A DNA stretch of 64,000 nt from Chrysomallon squamiferum (Eukaryota; Mollusca; Gastropoda; Neomphalida; Peltospiridae), in the NCBI GenBank assembly GCA_012295275.1, contig CM022678.1:1491686-1555685 (forward strand), given 5' to 3'. The translations under genes were made by a program, and so were the position numbers. A model generated the notes under the pieces. It had not been told where the DNA came from. It saw only the letters and a program-made list of their open reading frames with translations, and searched no databases. Positions 24,301-37,100 of the stretch are shown here, piece by piece (the stretch's first letter is position 1; each line of letters starts with the position of its first letter).

Positions 24301-27197
24301 GCAGTTTAGAATGGTGCAGACTGAACAGAACGTAATCACTGCGTGTTTTATAAAATAAAATAAAAATAATGATCAAAAATGCTACATTTCATTGAAATTT
24401 AACTCGTTCAGTTGTATTTTTAATTTTTTGAATGAAATAAGAATACAATATAATAAATAAAATAATATAAGAATAATAATAATAGAAACGGAACTTTATG
24501 TGTGGAGAAACAAATTTATATTTTTATATTTTGAAACAACTTACATATTTTGGTGGATCTTCGTAACCAGTTTCTGAAATAAATTTTAAATATAGATATG
24601 AAACATACGTATTTTTAATTCAAGATGAAATAAAGAAACCTCGATTATATTTGCCTTTCATTGTTCTGTTACACAGCATATCAAGTGACAAGGAAGAAAA
24701 ACAGGAAGAAAAAAAGAAAATAATTCCAAATGTCCATGTGACGGAACCTCATTAGTGACTTCGCCACACTTGTTTTTAATCAGAATTTTGTGTAGTAAAT
24801 TACATGATATTCGTATATTTGTACATACCCGTCGAACGCAGAATGGCTGCTACATTTTATATTCATATCATATTACGGTAATATTTATTTAGCTATCGTG
24901 TATAATCATGTTTATAAATTTATATGTTTACAGTTCTTCAATGTTTAGCTAATTAATGTGGGAAAATGGGGTAACTACACGAGAACTAAATAGCAGAGTA
25001 TGCAGACATTCATAGGCTGTTTAGAAGCTGTATTATATAATCAGGGGAAGTTCTGTTATTTTGTAAACTGAGAAACATTGGGATTATAAACTCAAAATTG
25101 GCGTTAAAGTTGCAAAGTAAATTTGCCTTCTTGCGACACGTCGTTAGATTGGTTAGAACATTAAAGTAACCAACTAGGCTATTTGCTTTTACATTATGTC
25201 GTTGACTAAATTATATATGTTACCATTGGAGTTGACGCTCCAAAACATCTTGTCATCAAACACGAAAGACAGAGAGTTAGTCCTCGCTGCAGTAACAACA
25301 TACATTCTGAACACAAAACATAAACTTTAGACTCTTGGAGTTAAAAATTTGAATATTTTTTATATTTTTGTTTTTGGAGAGGGGTTTGACAGAAAAACAA
25401 ACAACAATTGAATGAATTTATTGACTTACAGATTGATTGGTTGAACAGCTGATTGATCCATGGATGGATCGGCTGATTGCCGGATCAATTTGAATAGCCA
25501 ATTAAGTTAATAATTACAAAAATAAGAATCAAAAATATACGTTACCTACTTTCAGACCATACTAACCCGGTTATTCAATTTTAAAAATGTACATAATAAA
25601 TCTAAATAAGTTAACTACGTTCATGCTTTATTTTTTTTTTTACATGTGTTTATAGCATCTTTTAAATCAATAAAAAGACCATTGACAAAGAGAAGAAGAA
25701 GAAAAAAAAACAGATTGTAATTGTTGGACCAGAGGGAAGCAGCCAAAAAGATCAAGGAAACAAAAACAGCAGCCGAGAAGAGAACAAACAAACAGGACGC
25801 AACCAACACTGACCCAGTGACGAATACGAGACATTCAACGAGTTAGAGTTAGAGTTAGAGTTAGAGTTAGAGTGCCGGAAACAACAACGAGCGGAAAACA
25901 TCAACGAAACATCGCAACCAGTTCGTTACGATCCGATATGCTGGACACTCCCTTGTGTTCTGTAATCCTAACGAGAACCCACTTTCTGCGACAGACACGC
26001 CCGCTGACTTGTTAGAAAGCGAGCCAGTCGTAGAGCTTGCTCTGATTAGCACGTTATATCTTTTCAAGGTTCAAGGTTCAAGGCCACCGTGACGGTCCAC
26101 AGATTAACTTTTGTTTGTTTTCAGCTTGTATTAATAATATTAACAGGTCCAGCAATACAACTTCTGTGTCTAGGCTTTTATTTATCTGTTTTAAGGAATA
26201 GGTACTGTTGGAGGTTTATTCATTCTTTCTTTTCTTATTTATTTATCTTTTTAATTTATTTTTATATCGTTTGTTTGGTTTTCATTTAATGCTGTGTTAT
26301 TAGGGTATCGACTAAATGGCAGTAAGCCAAGTAAGCTATGAACAGACCTTCCTGCTTCTAGCGTGTGAACTTTACACATTTCTTGTTTTTATTATTGTCA
26401 CATAGTATTATTATTATTGTTACTACTATTGCTACTACTATTTTGTAAAGTATTTATAATTATGTATACAAACACACATAGGTGTCTATATATTAGCCGT
26501 TCTGTAAACAAACATCGCAAATAACACTTGATTCGCCTGCTAAATGTCGAACAATACAACAAGCTCACACACACTAAGCTCACACACACTAAGCCACAGG
26601 TTTTCAACCTGGGGTCTCCAGCCTTTTTTCTGGGGGTCGAGAGATCGTTCTTGAGCGAGGATATGATTTAGCTTTTTTCAACGTGACTTGGAAGGAGGAA
26701 TAAGTAAAAGCTGTTTGGGACCCGTAATACTGAATTCCTCTTGTAGTGTCCTTGGTTGATGAAAATATGGTAAGCATAGATATTAATGAATCAGAAATTT
26801 TATCGGTCATATTGAGTTGCTTATAAAGGGTAACGGTATGAAAAAGGTTGAAAACCAGTACCATAAGCAAAACGATTGTCAATTTTACGTCAGTAAACAA
26901 CTGTCTGGGTATATTGCTAGAGTAACTCTTCTGCTCATTTGTTTTGCTGGGAACAGTTCTCAGTACAGCTGTATCATTTATTTGTATTGGTATCCCTTAT
27001 TTCCGTTAAATGCAGGCTTCGAAAATATGTACAGATTGTTGCATCTTTCTCTAGTGTTTTTCTGTATTACGGTTATAAACGATAGTAATCGATCTCTCTC
27101 TATATATGTGTTATTTAGACTACAGTCTGTGTAGGTTGTTTTATGTTGTTTTTCATAACATACTAATGTATCAGGACTTACCTCCTTTGGTCTCCAT
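21398..27197 (-). CDS. Dispanin/CD225 (IFITM-like) gene A, 5 exons, intact
   Basis: Two-helix membrane protein of the CD225/dispanin family, whose vertebrate IFITM members act at the plasma membrane and endosomes. Exons: 27197-27182, 24573-24545, 23728-23597, 22897-22739, 21544-21398; phases fit and give 160 residues ending at TAG. Exon 2 carries a PPKY motif. Exon 3 has two copies of PPPAYDQLEANY, in which PPxY overlaps YxxL. Exon 4 has a duplicated LNVRPP stretch, then PDYMILSLIS and helix 1 with FNFPMAIIAIFCSVQ. Exon 5 begins SRTASDIGDYEEA, then MAK and a hydrophobic Val/Ile-rich helix 2. The exon 4/5 junction is where vertebrate IFITM genes also have their intron. Cysteines flank helix 1 and could be palmitoylated. 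The function is inferred from the family. Confidence 0.88.
21660..22085. repeat. GT-rich VNTR in dispanin A intron 4, degenerate
   Basis: About six decayed copies of a unit built on GTTAGTTGGGGTGGATGGCT and GGGTGGGTGAGTGTGGGTGT. Homologous arrays are at 30,800-31,905 (B) and 49,543-49,676 (D); C has none. Confidence 0.8.
25228..25362 (+). mobile_element. LINE 3'-end remnant in dispanin A intron 1
   Basis: GAAAGACAGAGAGTTAGTCCT with following sequence matches the C-terminal coding end and 3'UTR of the LINE at 34,929-37,360. Only about 130 bp remain. Confidence 0.7.
25685..26318. repeat. 634-bp segment shared by A, C and D, absent from B
   Basis: In B the flanks join directly (GACCATTGG/CAGTAAGCC). 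The segment holds a Lys/Arg-rich plus-strand coding-like stretch, a (GAGTTA)n array (25,840-25,872) and an open frame 25,871-26,092. The origin is not recognised. Confidence 0.7.
26597..26858. mobile_element. hAT-like MITE in block A
   Basis: The ends are inverted (CAGGTTTTCAACCTGGGG on the left, GGTTGAAAACCAG on the right), the type of terminus seen in hAT elements. Flanks resemble an imperfect 8-bp duplication (about CTAAGCCA against ATAAGCAA). It is 262 bp and non-coding. Confidence 0.6.
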
Positions 27198-27219
27198 TTT
27201 CTTATGTGTCGTTATTTGT

Positions 27220-27310
27220 GAACATTGAGTCAGGAGAACATACAGTGTCACTGGCTCCTTTCCAACGTTTATCGTCCTCTGTTTGACACAGCACGTCTGA
27301 CGTAAACTTT
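27220..27310 (-). promoter_or_regulatory. Putative proximal promoter of dispanin A with AP-1- and CRE-like motifs
   Basis: The block upstream of exon 1 is conserved in all four copies. Copy A has a perfect TGAGTCA (27226-27232) and a TGACGTAA (27298-27305). C also has TGAGTCA (46015-46021), whereas B and D have TGAGCCA. Motif matches only; the transcription start is unknown. Confidence 0.25.
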
Positions 27311-27442
27311 TCAACAACACCTGCCTTGTGTTAGAACTCTGGCTGGGCTCTAACGAGATAATAATCTACAGTTTTTTTCTTTGTCTTTCTTGATTGAGTT
27401 GGTGTCAGATTATCAAGTATGCACCACTGTTTACACTACTTC

Positions 27443-27448
<6 letters not shown>

Positions 27449-27492
<44 letters not shown>
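27449..27492. repeat. (CA)n microsatellite upstream of dispanin A
   Basis: A clean CA run, longer at the homologous position in C (46,243-46,312) and shorter in D (about 55,105-55,137). Confidence 0.9.
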
Positions 27493-27493
<1 letters not shown>

Positions 27494-27499
27494 TGTACA

Positions 27500-29550
27500 G
27501 TTAAAATCATTTATCACATGTTGTAAAATACCTATTGATTAGTAAGAGGTAACGAATGTTTAATATTCAAAATTAATAGTTATTACGTAACAGAGAAATT
27601 CTTTTAGCTCAATTAAATATTGATAAATTATCTGCTCATTACAGTTTAAGCTTGAGATATGCCACAATCAGACCGTGAAAACACTTAATACAAAACTGAT
27701 AACACTCAAGAAATAAATGACTGATAAACTAGATATATAAATAAATTAAAACATAATAAAAGAAATCTGGATATCAGATATTTTTTAAATATTACAAATA
27801 GACAAACAATTAAATAATATATACATGGCTATACGGGCATACATACAGACGTGTATAACGTATTTTAATAACAAAGCGTACACACACACACACAGATACA
27901 CACACATATACGTTCATGTATAAATGCATGCATACATAACATAGGTAGTTATACATTACATTACTGTACTTTACAAATGGACTATTTTAAATGTCAAACA
28001 TGTCAAATATTATATTTGTTTTTTACTTTCTAAACAAGTAACGAAAGATAATACGCCAAAAATCAACGATCACGCTGTCATCTGTAACAGTTGACAAACC
28101 AAGCGTTTAACGATTGAATTGTAAACTGGTACAAACTGTGGTATGTACTGCCGACTGATTTGTCATATTAAATGTATTTAAAATGTATCCTGCTGCTAAG
28201 TGAAGAGATATAGCTGGTACCTTGTGAATGATAAACCTGATAAATATATCAACTAAACTGTATTATATCATATAGCCGATGATTAAAACTGATATCATCA
28301 TTAAAATCATCATCATTAACAACATATTCTTCATCATTATCATAATTAAACTTTTGCTGTTGTTGTTGTTGTTGTTGTGGTTGTTATTCAAAACGCATAC
28401 AAAGTCGTTAACCGGCAAGTGGACGCTGAATTGGTGACTTTGACTTGTGGTGTTACTTTTCATGTCCAGCTACGCGTTACTAGCTAACTTTCACCAGGAA
28501 CATTTAAAGTACAAGTCGCTGTATGCGGTGAAATTAACTACATTAACTGTGTCTATGTTAGATATAAATTAAACATGAATATGATGATGATGATACTAAT
28601 AATACAAAGAAGAAGAAGGACAACAACAACAATAATAATGGTATTAATAATAATAATAATTATAACAGATTAATGAATTAATAAATGAATAAATAAAACA
28701 ATATTTTGCGGGGTGGGTACTGTTTGGAATGGTATTCTATCGTTGATAATTTATATTTGTCCTGTAATTGAGGCTGACGTTACAAACTATATTGTATATA
28801 AGAATCACTGCTAAACTTTCGATATCTTATATTTACATTTAGTCTTATAATTGCACCTTATGCCAAAATCGTATGTTATTATTTCAGGAGGAGAGATCTG
28901 ACTATAGCTAGCACCTTATTCTGGTAATATGTAAAAACAAGAAAACACAGAAATAACAATACTATTTAGATGCTAGCAGCAGTATTGTGTTTTATTAAAA
29001 ATTGTCTAAACAGTGTTCTTTTCTCGGCGTCGGTGAGAGACTACAAGACGTACAGACGAGTGAGTAACTCCACACTCGAACCGATGCAAGACAAACTTTC
29101 TGTTTGTCTTTACAGACATTTCACATGATCAGTTGTTTCCGTCTAAGAAATAATTATTGTTATTTATTTAATTGATTACTGTTATTTATTAATGATCATA
29201 GTCGATCCCGCACACATTTGAATGTAGCTGACCATGTTGATGATGATGATGATGATGATGATGATAATAATAATAATAACAAAAGAAGTAACAATGGCAG
29301 TGTCACGTGACAGTACTTAAAGAGCTCGTTATCATGTCTAGGGGTTTAAAAGCACTGTGACAAGGATTGGTAAATTTTAACTGTCACAGTAAACTACATC
29401 TAGACATGTGTATAAATAACACATCAGGGAGAACACAGTTTGAGTTACTTTTTCATATTCAGGAGATATTTTCTTATGATAACAAACTGTTTACGGTTTT
29501 GAGGAAACCTGAGTTGAAAATAATTAAAGACGGTCAGGGCAGAAGTTAAT
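27500..29550. other. Flank of dispanin A, no gene seen
   Basis: AT-rich sequence closely matched by 55,140-57,130 in block D. Short GTT/GAT arrays lie near 28,360 and 29,240. No spliced coding structure is visible. Confidence 0.6.
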
Positions 29551-29557
29551 ATATATA

Positions 29558-29979
29558 CAGTGGTACCTCGACTTACGAGTGCCCTAACTTACAAGTTTTC
29601 CGAGTTACGAGCAGTTGCCCTGTCAGTGTTGTGCTAGTACGAGGGAAGCACTTTGGCGATGTGTACCACACTGAAGCAGAAGGAGTCGATAAAGATTTGA
29701 TGTACGAGTAAATTGAGTTACGAGCAGTTGCCCTATCAATGTTGTGCTAGTACGAGGGAAGCACTTTGGCGATGTGTACCACACTGAAGCAGAAGGAGTC
29801 GATAAAGATTTGATGTACGAGTAAATTGAGTTACGAGCAGTTGCCCTGTCAATGTTGTGCTAGTACGAGGGAAGTACTTTGACGATGTGTACCACACTGA
29901 AGCAGAAGGAGTCGATAAAGAAATTGAGTTACGAGCTCGGTCACGCTGCGAATTAAACTCGTAAGTCAAGGTACCAATG
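29558..29979. mobile_element. Pogo/Tigger-type MITE with internal 113-bp repeats
   Basis: Flanked by TA on both sides, with inverted ends CAGTGGTACCTCGACTTACG and, on the other strand, CATTGGTACCTTGACTTACG. Inside, a 113-bp segment beginning GTTACGAGCAGTTGCCCT starts at about 29,604, 29,717 and 29,830, with a shortened fourth start at 29,928. The D homologue at 57,142-57,339 has a single unit. Confidence 0.8.
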
Positions 29980-30595
29980 TATTTGTTTCCTTTCTTGTGT
30001 CAAGTCTCAGCCCCATCCACCCCACATATAAACACAGACACACATACACACACATGTATGTAAGTACTGAAAAATTCTTTCTACCAGTTTTCTAGCTGTT
30101 AATGTGGCTATTCTCGGGTTTTTTCATGCATACTACAGTAAATATTTCGTAAATTTAGAAATAAATTTACAAAAAGAACAAAAAAAAAAAAAAAAAAAAA
30201 ACTACAACTATAAAATAAGATAAACAGTTGCCTCTTTATTAAAAGTACATGTTCACAGACGATTATCTAAAATTTTCTGATCAAGAATTTTTCTCAAATG
30301 CAACGAAGTTCAGCTAATTAAATACACAGCAAAAATTAAGAGATCTGCAACCAATGTTAATTATGCATCTGTCTAATGGATTCTTCTTCATTTCGTTATC
30401 TTCTGGCTTTGCTGATTTTCTTGATGCTGGTTCGATGACTGGTCGATTGGTTTCCGTTAGAGGTAACTGATTGGTTAGTTGGTTAGTTGGTTGTCTAATT
30501 AATTGTTCAATTGTCAGGAATATTGAAGACTGTAATACTAGTGTCAAGTCTAGGTTTTAGTTTTATTATCCGTAATACGTCTTCTAGAAAGACAA

Positions 30596-31107
30596 TCACA
30601 CAACATGAAATTTGATGACTAATATAACGGCAACAATTATGTTAGTAACAGTGCCGGTAATTGATAGATTCCTGGCCTTTATCCCAAAAAACTTTGCCCT
30701 GTCAAAATTGCCAACGTCTGACGCAGTTCGGGACTGAAAAATAAACAGAAAACAGATTTATGAAATCCTGCGGCCATTTCGGGCGATATAATTATGTCTG
30801 TGTGTGCTAGGTGGGTAAATCATTTTCCGTATGGATATGTGTGGGTGCCATGTTGTGTGTGTGCTTGGTTGAGTGCGTGTTTGTGAGTGTTAGTTGGGGT
30901 GGATGGCTGAGTGAGGGTGGGTGAGTGTGGGTGTATGTGTGAGTGTATGTGTGTGTGTATGTGTGTGTGTATGTGTGTGAGTGTTAGTTGGGGGTGGATG
31001 GCTGAGTGAGGGTGGGTGAGTGTGGGTGTATGTGTGAGTGCGTGTTTGTGAGTGTTAGTTGGGGTGGATGGCTGAGTGAGGGTGGGTGAGTGTGGGTGTA
31101 TGTGTGT

Positions 31108-31148
<41 letters not shown>

Positions 31149-33914
31149 TGTTAGTTGGGGGTGGATGGCTGAGTGAGGGTGGGTGAGTGTGGGTGTGTGT
31201 GTGTGAGTGTTAGTTGGGGTGGATGGCTGAGTGAGGGTGGGTGACTGTGGGTGTATGTGTGTGTGTGTGTGAGTGTTAGTTGGGGTGGATGGCTGAGTGA
31301 GGGTGGGTGAGTGTGGGTGTATGTGTGTGTGTGTGTGCGTGTTAGTTGGGGTGGATGGCTGAGTGAGGGTGGGTGAGTGTGGGTGTATGTGTGTGTGTGT
31401 GTGTTAGTTGGGGTGGATGGCTGAGTGAGGGTGGGTGAGTGTGGGTGTATGTGTGTGTGTTGTTAGTGCGGTGGATGGCTGAGTGAGGGTGGGTGAGTGT
31501 GTGTTAGTTGGGGTGGATGGCTGAGTGAGGGTGGGTGAGTGTGGGTGTATGTGTGTGTGTGGGTGTGCGTGTTAGTTGGGGTGGATGGCTGAGTGAGGGT
31601 GGGTGAGTGTGGGTGTGTGTGTGTGTGTGGGTGTGCGTGTTAGTTGGGTTGGATGGCTGAGTGAGGGTGGGTGAGTGTGTTAGTTGGGGTGGATGGCTGA
31701 GTGAGGGTGGGTGAGTGTGGGTGTATGTGTGTGTGTGGGTGTATGTGTGTGTGTGGGTGTGCGTGTTAGTTGGGGTGGATGGCTGAGTGAGGGTGGGTGA
31801 GTGTGGGTGTATGTGTGTGTGTGGGTGTATGTGTGTGTGTGGGTGTGCGTGTTAGTTGGGGTGGATGGCTGAGTGAGGGTGGGTGAGTGTGGGTGTGTAC
31901 GTATATGTTTCTACTACAGCACGCACGTCTTCGTGTAAAACTACTAATTCAGTGAAGAAAGACACAGATTGTAATTTTCTGATAACTTAATATCTGTGAG
32001 ACCAGAGTAAAATATGTAATACAATTAAAGAATCGCCTAATCCTGGTCACTTCTTGAAATGACTGATCATTTTAGACATTACCCGAATAGAGCGGTTGTC
32101 TTAGACTTTAGTGAAGTGATTGATTATTACAGGCATTTCACGTCGTGACAGGTCTTACAGATTAACTGTGACACACTTACATATTCACACGAAAATATTT
32201 AGTTCTCCAAATGACTTACCTGAATTGAATAGAAGAGAGCGATTATTCCTAGAGGGAAGTTGAAAACAAAAGTTAGGAGACACAGGATCAGGTAATCACT
32301 AGGTCGGGCTACAGGACAAACAATCACTGGTCGTCGAATAATCTTTAGCTGTAAAAATAGAATATATTATACACACATAGAAAATATATATTTACATACA
32401 CAGACACCCATACACTTGCACACGGTTTAATGTTCATCATTCATATCTCAATAATGCAGAAGTTGTTGCTGTTTGGAATGATGATGTGGTACTCCAACCA
32501 CAGAAACTGATGCCCTCTTTTTGTGTCCTCTTCAGCAGCAGAGTCGCAAGTTTTGTCTAACAAGCAGCTCAGTTTTCCAGTCCATTTCGCTGCGTGTACA
32601 TTATGATCAGAAAACGAAATGGATTTAAAAACGTCATACAAATTCCTGATCCAGTAAACACGTTGAAAACTTCAATGTTTCATACTAAACTAGTTTACAG
32701 TCTTAGAACGTAGCCAGTAAGTACGAAGACAGCAGAATTTCTCAGTGACTTACTGACTGAGAAACCGAAACTCACTGACTGGTTCATTAACTCGCACGTT
32801 TATTTAATCTGTGCAAGAAATACATAAATATTCATATATTCGACAGTCTTTCCCTTTTTTAAGTGCAATAACAACAGTAGGTGTGTATCAGTTTTAAAAC
32901 TATGTTGTTGTTTTCTTATTATCTCCAGAATAACTTAAAATATAAAACAAATGTTTTATGTGTGTTTTCTTGGGACAGAGTCACAAAATGTGCAGAGAAT
33001 CTACTTACGATTATTGGAATGTTTCTTGTTCGTGATTCGTTTTCACGTGTTGGTGATGGACCGTATGTTTGTGGTGGTGGAGGTTGATTATTCGCTTCTA
33101 GTTGATCGTATGCTGGTGGTGGCTAAAATAAATCATCATCATCGTCATCATCGTAGTCACTATTATTATTATTACTGATGTTATCCATATTATTATTACT
33201 ATTGTTATTTTTTTTTTATTTATTTGTAATAGCTGTTGTTGTTATTACATACGTAAGTTACACAGACACACGGATGCACACAAAACGAATGTCGATTCTA
33301 AGAGAAAAAAGCATCAATTACGTCTCGTAAGTACCAAATTTTTGAAATTTCACAACCAATGAAAGAAAAACTAATAAAAGTGATACAAAGAATAAATAAA
33401 TCAAACGATATACGGGTACCGGACCAATTAACCGGCGTCCTGAAATCCGGACAGACCAGAAAACCGGAACGTTTTTTCACGAAGCTATTTTCATAGATCA
33501 CAGGCGCGGGTAGGTTTTCTTCTTTATTCTGGGCGGACAGTTGTCTACTTTGTTTTTGTTATTATTATTATTGTTGTTGTTGTTGTTGTTATTTTTGTTT
33601 CTGTTGTTGTTTTTGTTGTTGTTGTTGTTCTTGCTTTATACATGGGATTCCAAACGAAGAAATATACCAATACATTTAATGGAATAGGAGATCCAAAAGT
33701 GAAGCATCAGCCACATGAAGTAAATGCTTTGTGTGTATTTTGTTGGGATAGAGTCACTAATTTTTCAGAGAATCTGCTTACGACTATTGGATTGTTTCCT
33801 GTTTCTGGTTCGTGTTCATATCGCGATGATGGACCGTATCTTGGTGGTGGAGGTTCATAGTTCGCTTCTAGTTGATCGTATGCTGGTGGTGGCTAAAATA
33901 AATCATCATCTTCG

Positions 33915-33996
<82 letters not shown>

Positions 33997-34060
33997 TGGT
34001 TTGTTGTTTTCGTAGTTATCCATATTATTATTTCTACTATTATTATTATTATTATCATTT

Positions 34061-34103
<43 letters not shown>

Positions 34104-37100
34104 TGGTGTTGTTGTTTTCGTAGTTATCCATATTATTATTTTCATTTTCATTATTATTATTATTATTACTATTATTATTATTATTTGTTTATTTAGTTAT
34201 AATAGCTGTTGTTGTTATTACATAGGTAGGTTCACACAGATATTCGGATGAACACAAAAGGAAGATCGATTCCCGTAGAAAAAAAATCAATCACGTGTCG
34301 TAAAATATCAAATTAATGAAATTAACAACCAGCGAAAGAAAAAATAATTAAAGTAATATAAAGAATAAATGAATCAAATGATATACTCTATAGTAATACT
34401 ACTACTACTACTACTACTATTAATAATAATAATTATAATAATAACAATAATAATAGTAATAATAATATTATTTTTATTAACATCATCATCTTCATCGTCA
34501 TTATCGCTATCATTATTATTTGTGTTTGAGCAGAAGGTGAAGCAAGGTGCTAACTGTGATAAGTTGTGTGAAAAACGTCACTGTGTTAACACAAACTCAT
34601 CTTGTGACGTACACAGAAAAATGTGACGTTGCAGTTTCGAATGGAGCAGACTGTACAGAACGTAATCACTAAGTGTTTTATAAAATAAAATAAAAATAAT
34701 GAAAAAAAATGTTTCATTTCATTGAAATTCAACTCATTCATTTGTAATTTTAAATTTTCTAAATGAAATAAGAATACAATATAATAAATAAAATAATATA
34801 AAAATAATAATAAAAGAAACGGAACTTAATGTATGGAGAAAGAAATTTATATTTTGATATTTTGAAACAACTTACATATTGTGGTGGACATCCTTCGAAA
34901 CCAGCATCTGAAATAAATTTTAAATATATACATGAACAATACAATCAACTCTTCGACATTTGCGAATTAAAACACGCCCTCAAACACAAGAAAAGTACAG
35001 CCACGGGGCCAGATAAGATAAGCTACACAACTCTACAACACCTACCAGATGAAACACTGCTAATTTAACTCGACATCTACAACACACTATGCACCACAGG
35101 CAAGATTCCAACAAAGTGGAAACCTGCCGAATGTTTTAGCTTGCCCAAACCACACAAAGATCACTCACTACCCAACAGCTACAGACCGATCACGATGACG
35201 TCACACATGTGCAAAACACTGGAAACGATGATCAACACACGTCTGAACCAGCATCTTAACGACAACAATTTAATTAGCAACTATAAAAGCGGATTCACGT
35301 AGAAACACAGCACAAACGACCAGATCACCTGTCTGCAAACATCAATCAACCAATCGTTTAGGAAATCGAAAAACGTCATCGCAGTTTTCATAGACATTGA
35401 AAAAGCCTTCGACATGGCATGGAGGAAAGGACTGCTTGTCAAATTAATCAACAACATCATCAAAGGCAAAATGTTCAACTTCATTAAAGACTTCATCAAC
35501 AACAGATCCATGGGATCCGTGATCTCGCCAACACTCTTCAACATTTACATCAACGACATCGACATAGCACTCGACAAACAAGACAACGCCAACCGAACCA
35601 ATAAACACAGCACTCTTCGCAGACGACTGCGCTTTTTGGTGTGCAGGCAGATCGATCGCAGCAATGGAGAAACAAATACAAAAATACCTAAACAACGTAA
35701 ACGATTGGGCGTTGAAATGGGGCATAAAGATTTCTCTTTCCAAAACGACATGACACATTTTCAACAACAAACCCCAGACAACAACAAAATCCCACTAAAC
35801 ATCGACCACAACATCATAACACAAACCAAAACATTCAAATTTCTGTGACATTTGACAGTCAACTGAACTTCTGATGCCACATACGCAACATAATTACATC
35901 CTGAAGAAACACACAATCTTCTAAAATTAATTTAAGGAACCAGTTGGGAAGCAAACGAGTCAATGCTAATTCTAATATGCAAAGCGTGTATTCTCTCCAA
36001 GCTCGACTACGGAGCCACGGCTTACTCGAATGCTTCCGAACACTCTTTAAAAAAGGTAGATGTAATTCAATGCAGCGCCTCAGAGTGATCGGCCACCTGC
36101 CAAACACAACACCATCCGACAGCCTCCTGTCAGAATACAGCATCCAACCACTGAAATACAGAAGAAAGCTGCAGTTACTGAAATACAACCTAAAAATACA
36201 CACCCTGAACACAGACCACCCTGTCAAGGATCTGGTCCCCGACCCACAAAGAATAGGGCAACTCTTTAAATTGCATTGTCTACTACTATCGAATTTCCCG
36301 ACAAAAGCCAGCGAAATCGAAAAGAAATAGAGGAAATACCACAAATCAACAAAACCAGCAATAAACACACCTTTCCTAATCAAAACAGAGTTCCCACCGT
36401 TCAAAAAAGCAAATGACCACTACAAACGACACAGGCACATCTACACCGACTGATCCAAAAACCCAGACAACGGGAGAGTAGCATTCGCCTTCATAGTCCA
36501 AGATCACACAAACAAACCCACATGCATACAATTCGGCCGTATCAGAAATCACCTTTCGGTGTATACATTGCCGAATTGGTCGCCATCATGAGAGCCATGC
36601 TGTGGATGAAACACAACAACAACAAACACACAGTCATATTCTCGGACAGTCTAAGTTCCGTGATCTCAATACAATCCGGACATTCCAGCAGACCAGACCT
36701 ATTCAGCACAATACAACATCTACACGAAGATATACTAGAGAACAGCAAACATCTAGTCATCGAGTGGCTCCCAATACATGTCGGCATCATCTGCAACGAA
36801 TTTGCCGACCATTACGCCAAAGAGTCACTCAGCATGAAAGACAAAGACATATGCACCAGTATACAATGTCGGAACAAATGAAATTGTGTCCTTCGCAGCC
36901 AAACATTACGATAAACAGTGGCAAAACGATTGGAACAACATCAAAAACAGATGGCACTTGAACATCAAACCACTCATCAAAACACCCAAAATCACACTCG
37001 CCAACAAACTACACAACAACAATCTCACCAAAGTCAGAATTGGTTACTCGACCAACTTAAATGCAATCCGATACAAATTTCACAACATCACATAACCCAA

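Larger units (their letters stand above)
20818..30281. repeat. Tandem segmental duplication block A (dispanin gene A)
   Basis: The first of four related blocks. It shares collinear sequence with B, C and D from the CAACAGATCAA segment upstream of the gene end to beyond exon 1. Similarity with D runs furthest, ending at a shared TTCTGATCA (30,273-30,281; about 57,597-57,605 in D). Confidence 0.85.

Noticed and set aside
25840-25872. Telomere-like repeat
   Set aside because: The unit is TTAGAG, not TTAGGG; the array is short and embedded in a duplicated intron.
25867-26067. 66-codon minus-strand frame starting MKRYN, conserved in A, C and D
   Set aside because: It lies opposite the better-supported plus-strand frame in the 634-bp segment, and has no splice context.
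35859-36404. 181-codon minus-strand frame
   Set aside because: Antisense shadow of the LINE coding region.
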